The translations under genes were made by a program, and so were the position numbers. From Penicillium oxalicum (taxonomy: Eukaryota; Ascomycota; Eurotiomycetes; Eurotiales; Aspergillaceae), in the NCBI RefSeq assembly GCF_001723175.1, contig NC_064650.1, positions 3,410,001 to 3,474,000 of the forward strand: a stretch of 64,000 bases of DNA, read 5' to 3'. Positions 34,552-45,781 of this stretch are shown in pieces (positions within the stretch are counted from its first letter, which is position 1; every line of letters begins with the position of its first letter). The notes under the pieces are model-generated. The model did not search any database, was not told the DNA's origin, and saw only the letters and a program-made list of their open reading frames with translations.

Positions 34552-36075
34552 TCAAATCAGACCGGCACTGGGCGGCCGGCCAGGATTGGCCTCCATCCAG
34601 TCTCGGACAAGCTCCTCTCTCACCGTCTTACACCAGGCCAGCAGCGCGGCGTCAAACTGCCTCCATGCAAGCTCACTGGTGTTCTGCACCACGCCCATGA
34701 CATCAACCTCCTTGCGCATCTCCCACCGCAGCTCGGCCGCCTTGAGCCAGAATCGCAGATTATCCGCCTGGCGATACGGTTTCGCGACATCCTCGTGGTA
34801 GGTTTTGATCTCGCCAAAATGACGCTTGGACTTTTTCACGGCGATATTGTGTAATTGAACCAGCACCCGTCCGTCTCGGAACCGTTCCAGGAACGGTAAG
34901 GGGAGGTCTTCCAGAGGAGTCTCGTCAATGGCGGTCCATTCGGGCAACGAATGCCCGTCCGGCATCAGACTGCGGAGAAAGGACTCTTCCCGAGCGCGCT
35001 CTCGTCCGGCCCAGTCGCCCCGGGCCCAGTCCCAGTTATCGCGCTCCTGGGCTTCCAAGTCCTCCAAGGCCTTTTCACGCACCAGCATGGTGCGAACCCC
35101 CTCGATCCATCCCTTCACCACATCCCGCTCCTCGTCGCGGAACCCGCCAGCAAAATGCCGTTGCGCCCATCTCTTCAGCACGTCCAGCACATGCAGCAGG
35201 TCCTTGCGAATCTCCCTTTCGCTCTTAATTGAACCCAGGCGGTCAGGATGTGGATGGGCTGTGTAGTAAATCTTGGCCGCGCGAATGGCCATCGTCACAT
35301 CATCCAAGATACACATGCCCTGGGCTTCCTCCTTGGTCTGCGGCGGTGATGTTTCCCGCGCAGTCTCGTCATCGGACGCCTCCGGGACATCTCCCGGCGA
35401 GAGACTATTGCGAATGGGCGCGCGGGGTGGGGGTTGCAGTCCATTTTCGATCGCTTCAAGATTACTCTCGGCGCGGTCCAGTGCCGTTTGCAGATCGCGG
35501 CGCATCGAGACCACGTCGGGTGGGGGCGGGACATGGTGCGTCTTGATGCTGTACGTGCTCACGGTAGGAGGAAGCATCGCCTCCCCTTCCTCATCCTCAA
35601 ACCCGGCCTCCTCTCCAGCCGAATCGGCCATCTGCGTGGGGCTGGTGACCAGCTCCTCATGATGCTGCTCGTTCGGCGTGATGAGCACCCGCGGTACATT
35701 CTCTTTGGTCCTCTTCTTATACTCTTTTCCCCGCCCCGTCTTGCCTTCAAGCAACCCCGTTCGGGCAAAGTAGTACTGCAGGTGGGCAATACTGCCCAGG
35801 CTCATGACACTATCGCGATGCCGCGCCGAATCGGCGAACTCGGCTCCACAGGCACGCACATATCCATGTCTGCGAGAGGAGGTTGAGATTGTAGAACGAG
35901 CGTCTGCCGAGGTTGCGGAGGAAGCGGAATGGGATGAAACGGAAGAAAATGTGCGATCCGGAGAGGAGTAGGAAGAAATCGCAGGCGTCGCGGGAACGGA
36001 TGGAGAGGGCGATGCAGCGCGGACCGGCAGGGACGGAGTCTCGTCTTGCGATCGTGGCTCCTCCATGGCTGACAC
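34552..36075 (-). CDS. Conserved fungal-type protein with a C-terminal calponin-homology-like region
   Basis: Single exon, 507 residues. I do not recognise a named family. Residues 1-70 are Ser/Pro-rich. Residues 75-300 have short conserved-looking stretches (SIAHLQYYFARTGLLEGKTG; DLQTALDRAESNLEAIENGL). Residues 245-360 are helical with many Trp and Arg (CILDDVTMAIRAAKIYYTAHP, DLLHVLDVLKRWAQRHFAGGF). Residues about 375-492 read LPLPFLERFRDGRVLVQLHNIAVKK, KPYRQADNLRFWLKAAEL and AWRQFDAALLAWCKTV. The order 'dG-x-L-x-L-N', 'R-x-x-dN-x-x-fL-x-A', 'v-x-x-AL-x-x-W' is that of a CH domain of the IQGAP/Rng2 type. The CH assignment is inference; the start (MSAMEEP) could also be Met4. Confidence 0.75.
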   Translation of the reverse strand: MSAMEEPRSQDETPSLPVRAASPSPSVPATPAISSYSSPDRTFSSVSSHSASSATSADARSTISTSSRRHGYVRACGAEFADSARHRDSVMSLGSIAHLQYYFARTGLLEGKTGRGKEYKKRTKENVPRVLITPNEQHHEELVTSPTQMADSAGEEAGFEDEEGEAMLPPTVSTYSIKTHHVPPPPDVVSMRRDLQTALDRAESNLEAIENGLQPPPRAPIRNSLSPGDVPEASDDETARETSPPQTKEEAQGMCILDDVTMAIRAAKIYYTAHPHPDRLGSIKSEREIRKDLLHVLDVLKRWAQRHFAGGFRDEERDVVKGWIEGVRTMLVREKALEDLEAQERDNWDWARGDWAGRERAREESFLRSLMPDGHSLPEWTAIDETPLEDLPLPFLERFRDGRVLVQLHNIAVKKSKRHFGEIKTYHEDVAKPYRQADNLRFWLKAAELRWEMRKEVDVMGVVQNTSELAWRQFDAALLAWCKTVREELVRDWMEANPGRPPSAGLI

Positions 36076-37243
36076 GGTGAATGTCGCAGAGAGGGGAGGG
36101 GGAGGGGTGATTCTTCTTCAGTATTTCCAAGAGGGTCGGATTGCTGCCAATGTGGTCTGAAATGCAATTCGCGTTCGATCGGCGGCAAGTGGGCTGTGGA
36201 CTGTGGGCTGGCACACACACCGGCGGGGGGGGTTTGGTATCGTCTCGGCTTGGTTCTCTTGTCTCTTTTCCCAACCCACGATCACGGATAGTCCACGAGC
36301 GTAGGAGAACCCAAAAAGAATTGACAGTGTCGATAGAGAAAGGGTCAAAGAAAGGGCCACGCCTTGCTGCGTCTTTGGTCGGAGGGCCAACGGAAGAGAC
36401 CAGATTTAATCCGTCGTCGTTTGGAGGAGTGTCGGAGATCGACGGGGCAGAGGCTTCTTTGGGATAAAAGGGGCCTTGGGCTTAATTTAAGCAGCACATG
36501 GAGACCGGCTCCGTTCGGGCACTGGGTACCAAATTCAGGGGAATTGCGGGTCAAACAGTCCCGTTCACCAGATTTCTCTTGCCCAAGAGGTGAGATCATG
36601 GTGCAAACAATCGGCCACTTACTCGGCTGGTGATGAGGAGTCCGACTGCTGCCACGTGGACAAAGAGTAGGACAAATTCCTTCCACAGTCCTCACAAAGG
36701 AAGCGAGGACGGGACGCTCTGGACGGTCCGGGCCAACTGCAGCGATGGTCTCGGCCAGAGAGACGTGTGGACGGAGAGGCTGGCCGTCCTTCATTTACTT
36801 CTGTGTCGTGTGCCTGGCCCCAGGCGCCATGCTGGCGGGGGATGTGCATTGTTGATTGAGTCCGTCGCCCGTCAACTCTCGGGTCCAAATCTATTTTCGA
36901 AGAAAAGTGCCAATCAGAGGGCCGAGTGATGCTGTTTGCTGGCCCCCCCCAGAGAGGCGTTGTGGGGGTGCCGAGTGGCGCGTGCCGCTGCTCAACCAAA
37001 CCTTGACCACGGCAAGTGTGGATGGGTGAAGCACCTGGGCATATCGACATGGAGAAGGATTCAGCATCATTTGTCTTGCAGGTCGAACGGCTAATCTGAA
37101 AATGCAATTGAATTCTATCATCAAAAAAAGAGGGTAGTAAATAGAGCAAGGGAGATTGGGGAGAAGCCTCATGAATCGCCCAACGCCGGTGCTATGACAA
37201 GAAATTTCAGCAAAGAAAAATAAAAAAAATAAAAATTCCACCA
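36076..37243. other. Intergenic: promoter of the CH-like gene and 3' region of AOX
   Basis: About 1.2 kb with no supported coding feature. Pyrimidine-rich (minus-strand sense) sequence lies directly upstream of 36075. Confidence 0.45.
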
Positions 37244-38475
37244 TCACGAAAAGATGTCTTCTCGCTCCCAGCCTGTCGCCTTCAAGTTCTCGATGCCTCG
37301 AGACGGATGATCGCGAGCTGGGTTCCGATACTCCGTATGATACGGGTTGGGATCGATCGCCTGGTTCAGGTTTGACAAGGTGTGATTGACTTCGCGATGC
37401 TTGGCCTCGTCTGCACGGACGTAAAACAGCAAGTCCCGCATGGTGCGCTTGTCTTCGGGCATCTTCCAATACTGCACGGCAATCTCGGGGGCCTCCAGCT
37501 TGTCCCAATCTGGGAGATGACCATTCTCGAGCTCTTGGATGGCACGGGTGTAGGTCAAAACGGCCTCCTCCTCGAGATATCCCACAAATCGGTGACAAAT
37601 ACGGGGTGAGATCAAGTATGCGAGGAAGAATCCGTTGAAAAAGACACCCTGGGCACCGAGGACCATCAGGCGCATGAACCAGCCCGGTTCGGCCAGCTTG
37701 AGGAACGTGAGAAGGTGCATGCGCTCATTGAAAGCTTCTTCGAGCAGAGTCTCGATCCTATGACAGCAAAACCGGGTCAGCAGTGTTCCTGTGGAGACAT
37801 TCGTTCTCAAATGACAGAGAGACACCGGTCACTTACCATCCATTGTCACGCTTCATCTTTCGAAGACTGCGGAGGTGTCGCAGCATCCCGCCCACCATGC
37901 CAGGTACACCCGCCACACTCTCCAAGAAGACGAATCGGGTCAACCACTTTTGTTCTGTCATTTTGAACCGTTCTGAAAGTTGCTGACCCGGTTCAGGATG
38001 CTTGTATCCCGTCACCCAGTCCATGCCCCAACGGAAGAAGCGAACGGTTCCGAGGGCAACCCAATCGGACCAGTCTCGAGCTTCACGGTGTGCCACTCGT
38101 ACACTCTGCACTTGTGCCTCGGTGTAACTGCCATATTTTCGGTTCTCTCGTCAGTTCAAGTTCACCCATAGCAAATATCACGGGGGGGAGAGAGGCTGTC
38201 TGAGCTTACACTGGATGAGCCCAAGCCGAGTCCACTTCTTTGACTGCTGAATTTTCGGGTGGGGGGAAGTACTCCTTGATCTGGGGGTGAGGGGTTGAGG
38301 AAATGGGGCGTTTCGTTGTGTAGGTCAATGGTGATGAACGTCGCTGGAAGCTGGGCGGGCCATGGCAAGTCGTGGCAACTCCCGAATAGGAGCGAATCGC
38401 AAAGTACAGGACGGTCTGAGGCCGCGTAGTGACCCGAAGTGATCGCGCCCGTGATAGTGTTGATAGTGAATTCAT
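37244..38475 (-). CDS. aox: Alternative oxidase, mitochondrial
   Basis: Cyanide-insensitive ubiquinol oxidase of the mitochondrial inner membrane, bypassing complexes III and IV. Exons 38475-38210, 38127-37837 and 37757-37244 give 356 residues. The N-terminus is an Arg/Ser-rich mitochondrial presequence ([19 protein letters not shown]). Di-iron ligand motifs are all present: Glu in [14 protein letters not shown] (E158), Glu/His in [10 protein letters not shown] (E197, H200), [10 protein letters not shown] (about 247-256), and [11 protein letters not shown]. The membrane-anchoring hairpin and hydrophobic [14 protein letters not shown] segment fit. The regulatory Cys of plant enzymes is not expected in fungi and is not obvious. 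Both introns are about 80 nt. Confidence 0.97.
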
Positions 38476-39891
38476 GATTCAAAGAGTTGGTTTTGTGGTC
38501 AGTGACTGTTGTAGTATGATCATGCAGAATAAACGTGAGAAGGACGCGATGGTCTCCTAATTTATACGATTCAGCACATGCGAGCCACACAGCCCGAAAG
38601 AATACGAATGCCGAACAAACACCGTGAATCAGATTCTCCCGATGAAAAAAAAAAAATCAAGCAGTCAGATGGATTTCTATCCGAGTCCACGTTTCTCGCC
38701 ATTTGATATGCCCTTCTCGAAACTATGGAACTGGGACCAGGGGAGTACCTGAAAGAGTGACGGCATTCCCGTGTGTCTGATTGGCCACCCGGTGCTCCAT
38801 GACGATCTTCGGGTCAGCCTCGAAAATACCGACAGGTTCCATGCAGAACACGGCCCACTTGTCGATCGACTGCCCTGCAGCTCGATTGCATCGTTGGCGG
38901 GCTCGTCAGTCTGTGTATCCCATCGACATCAGCCCGGATCGATCGTTCACGAACAAGAAGCAGCATCGCAAAGCTTCCCATTATCCTAGCAGTGCACTCT
39001 TTACCTTTGTTAAAACCAGCGCACGTCAATCGATTACCGTCAGAAATCAGGATGGATCCAGGGGACAGGCCAGATGACCTCGGGAGGACTCGGGGGTGGC
39101 CAACTCTTCCTATTCTGCCCGCCAGGCACTGAGTCACGGCCTGCCGAGAATCTTTCGGGATGTGCAGGCAGATTGAGCTCCAATAATTCTACAATTCCCG
39201 ACCACTGCACCAATATCCACCGCCCTGTCCACCTGCAGACGCCGAAGTGACCGAGAGTTGACCATTTACTCCTTCGTCGCCCACCTCTCGTCCCGGGGCA
39301 GGTGGAACGTGATCGTGGTTCAGGACCCACCGCGTCCGTTCGATCCAGCCAGATCACTTGTCCAGCTCGACAGTTCTCTGAAGCTACTACCACTGAGACA
39401 GCAGTCGCCGATGACTGTGCCTCGATCAAAGCCCGGTACCTCTGATTTGCGGTTTTAGGAGCCCTTTGTCTCGGGGATCTCGGGCATCCAGTGAGAATGG
39501 AGATTCTCTCACTGACTGGGAGCATGGTCTGATTGCAAGCCCTCAGCACTGGGTACTGCTTTGGACCCCAGCTGCTCATTCAAGTCGCGGAGAGAATTCT
39601 GATGGGGTTCTGATGCCTCAGAATCCGCACTCCTCGTCTATCGCAGGTACGCCGCGCACAGATGACATTTTTTTTTACTAGTCACGGTAGTCATGCTCCA
39701 CGATCATCTAATAGATATTGGATCTTCTGGTTATCCTCAAAGGAAATCTCAAAGGGAAGACCCAATGGTGGACTCTGGTGGTCTGGAACCTACCAATTTC
39801 CCACGATGGAGAAAAAAGGTTCATCATCTTGGAGGATAGAGACTGCAGTGTCACCAACAGCTAGAAACCTGACAATCCACGCCGATGCGGA
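38476..39891. other. 1.4 kb region upstream of AOX
   Basis: Probable AOX promoter plus the 3' flank of acylphosphatase. A 179-codon minus-strand frame (39040-39579) has no protein-like conservation that I can see. No defined element is called. Confidence 0.4.
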
Positions 39892-40674
39892 TCATACACC
39901 GGATTGGAAGGTAGACTCCCCAGTCCGCAGCACTACAAATTGATCGTCTCCTTCCTTGACATCCAACTCTCGCTTCTCAAGCTTGACCACGTGCGCATGA
40001 CGGGGTCCTTTGTCGATTTGCTTGAGAAATTCCTGAACAGACGGTTCGGGGCCCTGTACTTCTCCCTCGACCTGGTATTCATTCTCCATCAGCGCAAGCG
40101 TTCCATGACCCAGTACTGGTACCTGCAATGAAGAAAAATGAAAAAGAAAAACAAATGAAAAACTAGTCCAGGATAACTCACTCTTCCACAAGTAGTGTTT
40201 CGAACCCAGCCGCTCATCTTGTCCTTGGTGGCACATTTCTGGGTGAAATCGCTGCCAAACAGACAGGGGTTAGGTATCATACTCATGTACGCTTTTCCAA
40301 ATGAAGCAAAGCACATGATGTCATCCAACATCTTCAGTACCAGACGCTGCAAACATACCGGAATCCAACACCTGGATCAATGGCATCGTCAGCATGAAGT
40401 GGTCAGTACTCATAGCTTCCATGAGCAATCATCTGGCGATGAAGCGGCTAGATAATTTTGGTGTCTGGGCTCGGGGAGGGCGCTCTCACCTTGCACGGTG
40501 CCATGGACCTTGAACGCAATCTAGAATGATCCCGCGTTAGCCCAGTAGAGCGAGAAACGAGGCATGCATGAAATGGCTGTGGTGGGTATAATTGTGGTCG
40601 TTGACAGTCGAAGCTCTGACTTAATCAAATATTAAGATGAATTAAAAAACGATGCTTACCCTCTTGCTGGCCAT
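39892..40674 (-). CDS. Acylphosphatase
   Basis: Small enzyme hydrolysing carboxyl-phosphate bonds of acylphosphates. Five exons: 40674-40660, 40520-40490, 40371-40359, 40251-40182 and 40071-39892, giving 102 residues. Exons 1 to 3 are only 15, 31 and 13 nt, so the N-terminal half is invisible to simple frame scanning. Both active-site motifs are present: VHGTVQGVGFRDF with the phosphate-binding Arg (R20), and GWVRNT with the catalytic Asn (N38), followed by CGRVEGEVQGP. The C-terminus (VVLRTGESTFQSGV) is a little longer than usual. An in-frame alternative acceptor at 40122 would insert 17 residues between CGR and VEGE. The start MASKRIAFKVHG is typical. Confidence 0.92.
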
Positions 40675-41173
40675 GATGTCTAACTGTGTCTGCGTATCGG
40701 GTTTGAAGGTAGGCGAACTGGGCTGAACATTGCGAGCCTAAAGAATCAGGGTCTGACCCGCCTCAAAAAAAGCGCTGAGCTAATCATCTCTGCGGGGGAC
40801 TCATCAGGCCGAACTGTTCCGAGGAAGGCGAACAGCCTCTCTCTCTCTCTCTCTTCACATGTTGAACCTCTTATTGTCCTATCTCGACTTATTTATCCGT
40901 CATCAGCCCAGGAGTTAATGCCAGACCGAACTAACTCGTCTCCATTTAGCCCTCTTGTACTGTACAACAGGAGTATTGAACACGAACGCCAGTGAAAGAC
41001 CGCTTACTAGTACTACTAATCCATAAATAGACTCAAGTCTGTTCAATGCTGGATCTTTCTTTAATACGCGCTCATCAGTACCCAAAGTCGAAATTCATAA
41101 TTCAAGATTGTGCTCGACAAAATTACTCACCACACCTCATACTATATACATTATATCAAACCTCGCCAGCCTA
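40675..41173. other. Intergenic with a CT microsatellite
   Basis: About 500 bp upstream of acylphosphatase, with a CT dinucleotide run at about 40837-40854 (GA on the sense strand of that gene). It also contains the 3' flank of the Mo enzyme. No coding feature. Confidence 0.5.
40837..40854. repeat. CT dinucleotide microsatellite
   Basis: About nine CT units, roughly 165 bp upstream of the acylphosphatase start. Confidence 0.85.
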
Positions 41174-42979
41174 TTAGTCGTCAACGTCCCGAGGGTCATG
41201 ATCTCGCCAGAATTGCTCGTACTCCTCCGGGGTCTGCGAGGAGACGGCTTCGTAGCGGGTCAGTGGGGCAAGGGGAATTCCTAGATGTTCAAACTGCTCC
41301 AAGCGCTTGCGGGTCACGTCTCGACTTTTGTTGACACTGTAAACTTTGATGCGATGGGCAGACGAGGTCACATGCAGACCCCAATTCCACGCTGCCCGCA
41401 CATTCAAAGGCTGTGTATTGAGAGCATTGTCCCAGCAGCGACACACAATCTCAATCCAACCTTCCACGTCACATGGGACGTCGATTTCCCATGTGCGCCA
41501 TCTCCAGCGCCCTTTCTCCGACATCTTCTCTGGAGGTACGGCGTACCAGCTGAAACCTCCATCGACAGACACTTCGACTCGCTCGGGCCATCGACCTCCG
41601 CCTGAATATGCCCAGCCTTTGCAGTGAATCTTGCCATTGTGGATGATGGTTTGTTTAGTCCACGGTGTCATGATCGCCGAGCTGACGGGCATCTCCTGGA
41701 TCTGAATCCCATCCGTCGGGCGTAGGTTATACTTGCCCACTTGCTGATTGAAGTAGAGATACTCCTTGGCCTGCACGGGGGCTCGAGAGGAGTTCTCGAT
41801 GGCCTTGATCCGGTAGAGCCACTTGACACTGCGAGCACCGATATAGCCGAGGACGACTACGCGGAGAGGATACCCGTGGATCTTGGGTAGAGGCTCGCCA
41901 TTCATCTCCCATGCCAAGATCACCTCGTTGGCTTTCACCTTGGACCAGGGAACACTCACGACATAGTTCCCGACTTCGAGATCTTTGACATAGGTATCAA
42001 CGCCGTAAAATTCAAGATGTTTCGCTCCCCCAACGAGACCCCCGCAGTCTTTAATCACCTTCTTCAAGCTGATGCCCACGTAGCGTGCGGTGCCAATCGC
42101 ACCTTCGGCCCACGGAGCTTGGGGCACTTCGTCGCCCTGACCTCCGTACTCATTGATTTGCTCAATCCGTCGAGTCCCCGAGCACTGCATCGTGGCGGTC
42201 TTTTCTATACGAGGGAAGCGAGACTCATCCATCAACTCCTCCAGGGAATAAGTCTTGGGATTGGCCACCAGACCGTCGAGTCGGAGATCCCACTTGTCCT
42301 TGTCGATGATTGGGATCCCTCCGTGATTCCGCACAAAATGAAGGGGGTTGGGTGTGACCACCTCGGAAGTGGTGAGCCGTTTGGGAGGCTCGCCGTTATA
42401 CGGAAATTGAAGGAGGTGAAGCATATCCGGATGTTTCTCCTCCAAGACTATACGCCAGGAATCATCCGCTGCCGTGGTGAGCTCGCCGCCCAGCGCTGCA
42501 TGCCAGGCCTTGAAGTCATCTCCCGTGAGTACCGGATTGGTGTCCGGAATCGGTCCAAACATGTAGTCTGGACATTCGGGAAATGACTGCGATGTGAGGA
42601 TCTTGTGTGCCTGTGCTTTTTTTTCCGGGAATTCTTCCCATTCGATGTATCTATTCGCGAGTGAGCCAGGTCCCAGCAAATGTGATCACCTCGAGGTGTT
42701 TTCTTTTCTTAACCTATAAAAGGAAAAAAGGGGTAAGCAATGAACGAAATCAACATACCCTTCCCAACCATCGCGCTCTCGCGAAAACAGCTTTTCCCGG
42801 TCCCCGACAGCCTCGATGGCTTTTTCATTCTTGAAACTGTGAGCGGAGGAAGGGGGATAAACATGGACGGTTTCGCTGCCGGTTTGATCCAGGATGGGCA
42901 GCTTGTGGCCAGCCATGCCCTGTTCAATCTTCCACTCATCTGGGCGATTTGAGGTATCTAATCTTGTACTGATCTCCAT
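41174..42979 (-). CDS. Sulfite oxidase family molybdopterin enzyme
   Basis: Exons 42979-42759 and 42650-41174 give 565 residues. The oxidoreductase Mo domain spans about 180-400: HFVRNHGGIP, ATMQCSGTRR with the predicted molybdenum-ligand Cys (C230), WAEGAIGTARYVGISL, and AWEMNGEPLPKIHGYPLRVVVLGYIGARSVKWL. The dimerisation domain follows (GKIHCKGWAYSGGGRWPERVEVSVDGG). There is no cytochrome b5 domain and no FAD/NAD reductase part, so the layout is closer to plant-type sulfite oxidase than to animal sulfite oxidase or nitrate reductase. The residue after the Cys-Ser-Gly is Thr instead of the common Asn (CxGNRR). The C-terminus DHDPRDVDD is not a peroxisomal signal. The true substrate is inferred; sulfite is the likeliest. 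Confidence 0.88.
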
Positions 42980-45781
42980 GGTGAGGTCGATGTGTAAAAG
43001 TCTGATGATGGAAGATTATTCTATACAAGGTAGGTGATGGTGGGATCAAGGACGGATCGATTCAATTAATGTATCACAGAAACAGTCCATTGGACTGCAT
43101 CAAGAGCAGCAGTTTCCTCTTGTTCACAAAGAGATGATACGCAAGACATTTCGGTCTCACTCGAATGGAATTCGTTCCTATATGAAGCGGCAGCTGCGGG
43201 GATCACGTAGTACCTCAATCTACAGCGAGACACCCATTTGCCTTGAAAAGGGAAAAGAAACCAATCGGAGTAAACAAATCCATCCAGTACTACCGATCGA
43301 TCGATCCATGTTGTATGTCGTCCGTCTCAAGCGAATTCTCCGAGCCCGCGAGTCATGGTGTCCCCGCTTCTGCACCGGCCAAAGAAAAGCTTGCTTTTTT
43401 TTATTCTGGAGATTCGGCATCGGTTCCGTCAGAACCTTGCTCGTACTTTTTTTTGTTTTTGTTTCTGTTTTTTCTTTTAGTAGGGGGAATGTGGGCGGAA
43501 TAAACGGGTGTTGGATTTATTGATTCATCAGACTGATTCTACGGAACCACCTATTGACCGGTTGACTTGGTCAGATCACAGCATGTACAAGAAGCCCGTA
43601 AGTATGTACTAAGGAGGCAGTGGTAGTCGCCCATTCATTAACGCAAAAGTAGCTCATGTACGACTGCTGTAACTCTCGAGTAACAATTAGTGACTGCTGA
43701 CCTCTAATGAGTAACGACGTAGTCAGTCCCTGAAACTGGGAAGTAAGTCAACGCCAGTGCCCTGGTGATGCTTATCAATCATCCGTAGAGCCCACCGGCA
43801 GCCTGGCAGGCTCCACTTCCACATGTCTCACGAAGCTTTTTCGTCAACGGCTTCACTCTTGTCGCGAAAGGTTGAACGGAAAGAACTCGGTCTGTCTTTT
43901 TTTTTTTCTTTTTATAGAAGGGGTGGTAAATGTCTGCCTGCGAGGCGTGCGTTGCCCTACACATGCAATCTGGACATTGGAAATCTCAAATTTCGAGGAT
44001 TGCCAATGACTGAATGCGCGCAAGGTTGAGAATCACCAAGGGAATCTATGTATCATCCAATCGGAAAGGTCCACCATCACAGCAAACTTACCAGGCTGAC
44101 ATCACCTTTCTCTTATCGCCTGCCTTTCATCGGCTCTAATAGATATCAACAAAGACATCTGATCAGTCTTCTTAGAAGTTTTCTCACACATTTTTTGCCA
44201 AGTCTCCCATCAAGTTTATGGTCAATATAAGGATAGAAATTGGACTGTATTCCCTAGAACTCCCAAATTTTAAAGGTAGTCCTCTGGTAACGCGATCATG
44301 GTTCTCCAAATGGAAGGGATTAATCTTCCAGGATTTGAAAGGCATTTTTTTTCCCTTTTAGATACGTAGCTCTGCCCTGCAAACATTTCCGTAGAAAGAT
44401 CACCTTCACACGTAGTATGGTCCAATTGGTTGCCCTCACCTATCATGGACGGTTCCCTGCTTCCGAACCAGGGCGACACACATGTTTTCATTGGCGAATA
44501 GACATCTGTCTTTGAAGCCATGTTTTACCTACGTCGGGCGTTGATCTTGCTTTCGACGATCGAGTACTGTAGGAAGCTGCATATCACATGTCCATCTCTA
44601 CGCTTCATGTTCGTAGCCCTCTCGTGCCCCTCCAGGTCGTTCTGCCCAGGACGCAATAAGAGCCCGGACATGGTAAGGTTACAGAGTCGCCCGACACTGG
44701 AAGATCACCGACGACGGAGGATATCCACTAGGATTAATTTCTTCTTTTGTTTTTACACATCCTGTCATCTTCTATAAGAGAGTATTGCTTTAAGAGACCG
44801 TTCTTTTTTTCAATTCCAAAACTCCCGGCTCTCCTGCAAAGTGGGGTGTAGCCCTACAACCGGGGTCTCCAAAGTCGATAAGGATCGCGTCATCACCACG
44901 AGCTCAACAGCAGCCTGCACGTAAGATAGAGGGGACTGTGTCCTAGTAATTGAACTCCGAGTCTAGCCCCAAAAGTAAACAAGCACCGAGACATCCGTTC
45001 CACCGGGGTCGGGCAACGTCAACCGACTCGAGGATCCACAATTCGGCACCAGCCCAATCTGACAACAGTCTTTGGTCACGCTGCAATAATCGATGTGCAC
45101 GATCAGCCTGACTGGCATGACTCGCGCGAGACTGCGCTTTAACCTATCGGTTGGGTACTTGTCTAACTGAGCTTATGGAGCAGACTCAATCCTAGCCATG
45201 GAGTACTCGATTTGCCGTGCGGTGATTGCGATACCGAATAGACCGAGGATCAGAAATCCTCTTGGGGATAGTGAGACCGCCGTTCTCGTGTGTCATTTTT
45301 AGGAGAAAAAAAGATGGGCTCGATCTGGAGCCATGATCTCCAACAGAGATTCAAGATTGCGGACAGAATCCCGAAAGTGGGTGTCGGCGTTCAGGAAAAA
45401 ACCGGGCATGGCGATCCAGACATTAGCCCAGATCATGGGATCTTGGGCATGCTCTCATTCATGACGGTGGATAGCTGCGCCGACCCTTCCGAGCTTCTAT
45501 GGAATGATGAATCAGAGGCGTCTGATTGAATTCAAAGTTGACGAGTGTGTGCTGGTGCGAAATCACGGCAATTTACCGGCCTAGAGAGCACGAATTATGC
45601 GGACGAGTCCGTCATACCAGCGGCCGGTATTTTCATGATGGGGGCTAACTCAATGAACTGAGATCGAAGGCATGTGACGGCGATATTTCTTGTGCTCCGC
45701 AAGGCAACTCGATTGTCTTTTCTTTTTCCTCAGGGTTGATATCACTCGGCCAAGTTTGCCATCTACAGGGAAAGAGGGATT
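42980..45781. other. 2.8 kb gene-poor region
   Basis: Short frames only (longest about 130 codons, no recognisable domains). Features are T-rich runs at 43398-43485 and 43894-43915 and a GATC tandem near 43296-43308. The last 60 bp before 45782 may be the leader of the phosphatase-like gene. Confidence 0.4.

Noticed and set aside
39040..39579. 179-codon minus-strand frame upstream of AOX
   Set aside because: Irregular composition, no motif, no splice partners; probably a chance frame in non-coding DNA.
45580..45625. GGACGAGTCC hairpin that recalls a hammerhead ribozyme stem II
   Set aside because: The CUGAUGA and GAAA core elements are not present.
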